This document shows positions 49,802 to 52,274 of a stretch of DNA of 52,274 nt, piece by piece; position 1 is the first letter of the stretch; every line of letters begins with the position of its first letter. Made by a program: the position numbers and the translations under genes. The notes beneath the pieces were generated by a model. It worked only from the letters and a program-made list of their open reading frames with translations. It searched no databases and was not told the DNA's origin. Location: the NCBI RefSeq assembly GCF_001570725.1, contig NZ_BCNV01000014.1, positions 1 to 52,274 on the forward strand. The letters are read 5' to 3'. This DNA comes from Paenibacillus amylolyticus (GTDB taxonomy: Bacteria > Bacillota > Bacilli > Paenibacillales > Paenibacillaceae).

Positions 49802-50153
49802 TGATGAATACTCCCTTCGATCTAAAGCATTGTTACATGCTTCAGTGCAGCTTGAGCTGCAATTTTCTTGTTCCCTAACCTGTGCAATGATGTATGAGTT
49901 GTGTGGTATATGCGCTATATCGAACGAGCAATATTATTGCTCCTAAAGTTCGTTATCGATTGTCACTTAGTCCGCATTTTGCGAATGCTTATGTAAAAGG
50001 ACGTCCGCGCTTCTGTTTAGCTGCCAGCCTTTACTGGCATTCCATTTGCTTTTTCAAAACCATATTCATAGATTCACGTCAAATAGCCGCCGCAACGCCT
50101 TAATCCAACCCTGGATCGTCACCGCTTGTTCTATTCTATCACAGGGGTATCTG
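49802..50153. other. Intergenic region between guaB and dacA
   Basis: No gene is supported here. It contains a perfect inverted repeat GAGCAAT ATT ATTGCTC (49926-49942) in the dacA leader. No strong promoter was settled on for dacA; other short ORFs on the plus strand lack ribosome sites. Confidence 0.4.
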
Positions 50154-50196
50154 CAAAAAAAGACAGACCCGGTGAAAATCACCGAGCCTGTCCTGG
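50154..50196 (-). terminator. Terminator of guaB
   Basis: Minus-strand stem GACAG.C.CGGTG with CACCG.G.CTGTC, a four-base loop and seven T. Confidence 0.92.
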
Positions 50197-50217
50197 AAAT
50201 GATTAACTCTCTTCGTA

Positions 50218-51675
50218 TTACAACGAGTAGTTAGGTGCTTCTTTTGTAATCTGTACATCATGAGGATGACTTTCGCGCAGTCCCGCACCTGTAATTCGGA
50301 TAAAACCTGTATCGTTACGAAGTTGCTCCAAGTTACTTGTACCACAGTATCCCATACCCGAACGCAGACCACCAATCAGTTGGTGGATCGTATCAGACAA
50401 TGGTCCTTTGTAAGCGACACGACCTTCGATTCCTTCCGGAACCAATTTCTTGTCATCATCTTGGAAGTAACGATCTTTACTACCTTGTTTCATTGCAGCC
50501 ATTGAACCCATACCGCGGTATACTTTGTAGCTACGTCCTTGGAAGATTTCAGTTTCCCCCGGGCTTTCCGCTGTGCCGGCAAACAAACTTCCCAACATCA
50601 CCGCGTGTGCGCCTGCAGCCAGTGCCTTCGTAATTTCACCAGAATATTTAATTCCGCCATCCGCTATAATCGGAACTCCATATTCGCGTGCCACTGTTGC
50701 ACAATCGTATACTGCAGTTACTTGCGGTACACCAATACCAGCGATAACACGTGTTGTACAAATCGAACCTGGACCAATACCCACTTTGACTACCGAAGCC
50801 CCTGCTTCGATCAAGTCACGAGTAGCTGCGCCAGTAGCGACGTTACCTGCAACGATAGTCAGACTAGGGAAACGTTCACGAAGCTGACGTACAGCTTCAA
50901 TGATATTAATGTGGTGTCCGTGAGCCGAGTCTACCGTAATCAGGTCGACACCAGCTTGTACCAAAGCATCTGCACGTTCAAATGTATCTTTGGAAATACC
51001 AATCGCTGCACCAACCAACAAACGTCCTTGAGCGTCTTTGGCTGCATGAGGGAATTGAATGGCTTTCTCAATATCTTTAATCGTGATAAGACCTTTCAAC
51101 GTGTTTGTCTCATCAACTAATGGAAGTTTTTCAATCTTGTGCTTCTGAAGGATACCTTCAGCTTCTTGTAGTGTAGTACCTACAGGAGCGGTAACCAGAT
51201 TCTCACGAGTCATGACTTCGCTAATTTTGATGCCGTAATCATGGATAAAACGCAAATCGCGATTGGTCAAAATACCAACCAGCTTCTGATCTCCTTCAAT
51301 AATAGGTACACCGGAGATCCGATATTTCGCCATTACTGCTTCCGCATCAGATACCAGATGATCTGCCGTCAGTGAGAATGGATTCGTAATAACACCACTC
51401 TCCGAACGTTTAACACGATCTACTTCTTCTGCCTGTTGTTCAACTGACATATTTTTATGGATAATACCGATACCACCTTCACGTGCAATGGCAATAGCCA
51501 ACGTCGCTTCAGTTACCGTATCCATACCCGCACTAATCAAAGGAATGTTTAACTTTACACTATCGCTCAAACGAATAGATACATCTACTTCTTTAGGCAG
51601 TGTCTCGGATTTCCGTGGCACTAGCAATACATCATCAAAGGTGAGGCCTTCCTTACCAAATTTATCTTCCCACAC
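50218..51675 (-). CDS. guaB: IMP dehydrogenase
   Basis: 485 residues. The catalytic barrel is interrupted by two CBS domains (about 95-205). The catalytic Cys is C306 in GPGSICTTR, the IMP/NAD loops include GNVATGAATRDLI and IADGGIKYSG, and the flap is RYFQDDDKKLVPEGIEGRV. It oxidises IMP to XMP, the first committed step to GTP. The start is GTG 51675 after GGAGGAA. It is the first gene after the rrn operon, the classic Bacillus origin-side position. Confidence 0.97.
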   Translation of the reverse strand: MWEDKFGKEGLTFDDVLLVPRKSETLPKEVDVSIRLSDSVKLNIPLISAGMDTVTEATLAIAIAREGGIGIIHKNMSVEQQAEEVDRVKRSESGVITNPFSLTADHLVSDAEAVMAKYRISGVPIIEGDQKLVGILTNRDLRFIHDYGIKISEVMTRENLVTAPVGTTLQEAEGILQKHKIEKLPLVDETNTLKGLITIKDIEKAIQFPHAAKDAQGRLLVGAAIGISKDTFERADALVQAGVDLITVDSAHGHHINIIEAVRQLRERFPSLTIVAGNVATGAATRDLIEAGASVVKVGIGPGSICTTRVIAGIGVPQVTAVYDCATVAREYGVPIIADGGIKYSGEITKALAAGAHAVMLGSLFAGTAESPGETEIFQGRSYKVYRGMGSMAAMKQGSKDRYFQDDDKKLVPEGIEGRVAYKGPLSDTIHQLIGGLRSGMGYCGTSNLEQLRNDTGFIRITGAGLRESHPHDVQITKEAPNYSL

Positions 51676-51780
51676 GCAAGTGTTCCTCCTTATGTTTGCT
51701 CAGCTTTACGGTCCAAAACCCGAAGATTCCAGGCTGTATTTTACGCCGAAAATACGTTTTCTGAAAAATTTATTATTGCC

Positions 51781-51810
51781 ATCTTAGCAAAGCGATATTT
51801 AGACTGTCAA
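51781..51810 (-). promoter_or_regulatory. Promoter of guaB
   Basis: Minus-strand -35 TTGACA (51805-51810), an 18-base spacer and -10 TAAGAT (51781-51786) with TGC extension. The leader is about 100 bases. Confidence 0.65.
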
Positions 51811-52036
51811 GGAAAAGTACTTGGTTATATCAGGTGTGTTGTCTGATGAATACAACTGTTTTTCTCATGCGGACAAGTCTAATCATTATATCAAAAAAAC
51901 GCCAACTCATATTAAGCAACGTTTATTTTCTATATACATAGAAACCAGGCTCTTCGCGTAGACGTTTGATGCAAATTAGCTATAAAACTGCTGATTCTAG
52001 GCTATGTATTGAACTTCAAATATCCTGTTATAAACA
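51811..52036. other. Intergenic region between 5S rRNA and guaB
   Basis: No gene is seen. It contains a TTTCTATGTATATAGAAA palindrome near 51930 and a T-rich minus-strand stretch near 51895 that may act as a second weak terminator for the rrn operon. Confidence 0.4.
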
Positions 52037-52072
52037 AATAAAAACCACCACCGAATAACATCGGCAGTGGTT
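52037..52072 (-). terminator. Terminator of the rrn operon
   Basis: Minus-strand stem AACCAC.GCCGA with TCGG.GGTGGTT, then TTTATTTG, directly after the 5S gene. Confidence 0.88.
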
Positions 52073-52077
52073 AATTG

Positions 52078-52193
52078 CTTGGCGGCGTCCTACTCTCCCA
52101 GGACCCTGCGGTCCAAGTACCATCGGCGCTAGAGGGCTTAACGGTCGTGTTCGGGATGGGTACGTGTGGAACCCCTCCGCCATCGCCACCAAA
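52078..52193 (-). rRNA. rrf: 5S rRNA
   Basis: About 116 bases. The minus strand begins TTTGGTGGCGATGGCGGAG, contains CCATCCCGAACACGACCGTTAAG and ends GGACGCCGCCAAGC. This is a complete Bacillota 5S rRNA. It ends an rrn operon whose 23S lies beyond the right edge; 52194-52274 is spacer. Confidence 0.97.
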
Positions 52194-52274
52194 CGCATAG
52201 CTTAGCTTACATTCAGAGATCGTTCTCTGAAAACTAGATTCGAAACGAAACTTACGCGATCAGAACTTGCATAT

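Noticed and set aside
1..52274. Mobile elements, prophage or CRISPR arrays
   Set aside because: No transposase, integrase, phage structural gene or regularly spaced direct repeats were found.

Overview
The window is ordinary chromosomal core from a spore-forming, motile Bacillota, most likely a Paenibacillus. The 16S 5' end, the moderate GC content, the strong AGGAGG ribosome sites, the sporulation genes (bofA, spo0F, sspP, a multi-domain sporulation-type kinase) and the long scRNA-type SRP RNA all fit. No phage, insertion sequence or CRISPR array was seen. Gene order resembles two Bacillus subtilis neighbourhoods joined together: the origin-proximal rrn-guaB-dacA-pdxT-serS and scr-dnaX-yaaK-recR-yaaL-bofA-rrn block, and the rpmE-rho-murA-fba-spo0F-pyrG-rpoE-argS-ywiB plus speB-speE-pbpG-ywhD block.

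Layout. 1-510: 5' end of a 16S gene (minus strand), its leader and two tandem promoters. 511-4490: bofA, yaaL, recR, ybaB, dnaX and the SRP RNA, all minus. 4530-13830: rpmE, a radical SAM protein, rho, murA, fba, spo0F (sigma-H promoter), pyrG and rpoE, all minus. 14180-17840: an intracellular subtilase (plus) converging on ywiB-argS (minus). 18100-22010: a cytoplasmic GH51 arabinofuranosidase with a CcpA site, a secreted Ycf48-like protein, a small membrane protein, and a tiny cationic membrane-peptide ORF with toxin-like architecture. 22350-31260: polyamine genes speE-speB, pbpG, ywhD, an M1-like metallopeptidase coupled to a membrane protein, and a c-di-AMP riboswitch driving an NlpC/P60 hydrolase. 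31440-36300: two overlapping ORFs ending in a GNAT, a membrane cytochrome c, ribokinase, pterin carbinolamine dehydratase and motAB. 36440-41330: rluF, a PAS histidine kinase, a DnaA-box cluster, tadA and a second GNAT. 41345-44660: a Fur-controlled siderophore-binding lipoprotein, its AraC-type neighbour and another lipoprotein. 44790-45850: a small operon ending in sspP, and tRNA-Ser(UGA). 45970-51810: serS, a structured RNA candidate, pdxT (without pdxS), dacA and guaB. 52037-52193: 5S rRNA with its terminator.

Most genes serve nucleotide synthesis (pyrG, guaB), wall synthesis and remodelling (murA, pbpG, dacA, NlpC/P60), translation (argS, serS, rpmE, tadA, rluF, tRNA, rRNA), replication and repair (dnaX, recR), and entry into sporulation. 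The least explained items are the structured element between pdxT and serS, the small-peptide locus at 21.8-22.2 kb with a perfect 30-bp palindrome beside it, the DnaA-box cluster before tadA, and two apparent one-base frame breaks at the 5' ends of spo0F and pbpG. The frame breaks may be sequence errors. All calls come from reading the sequence and from recall of families; no search or folding program was run.
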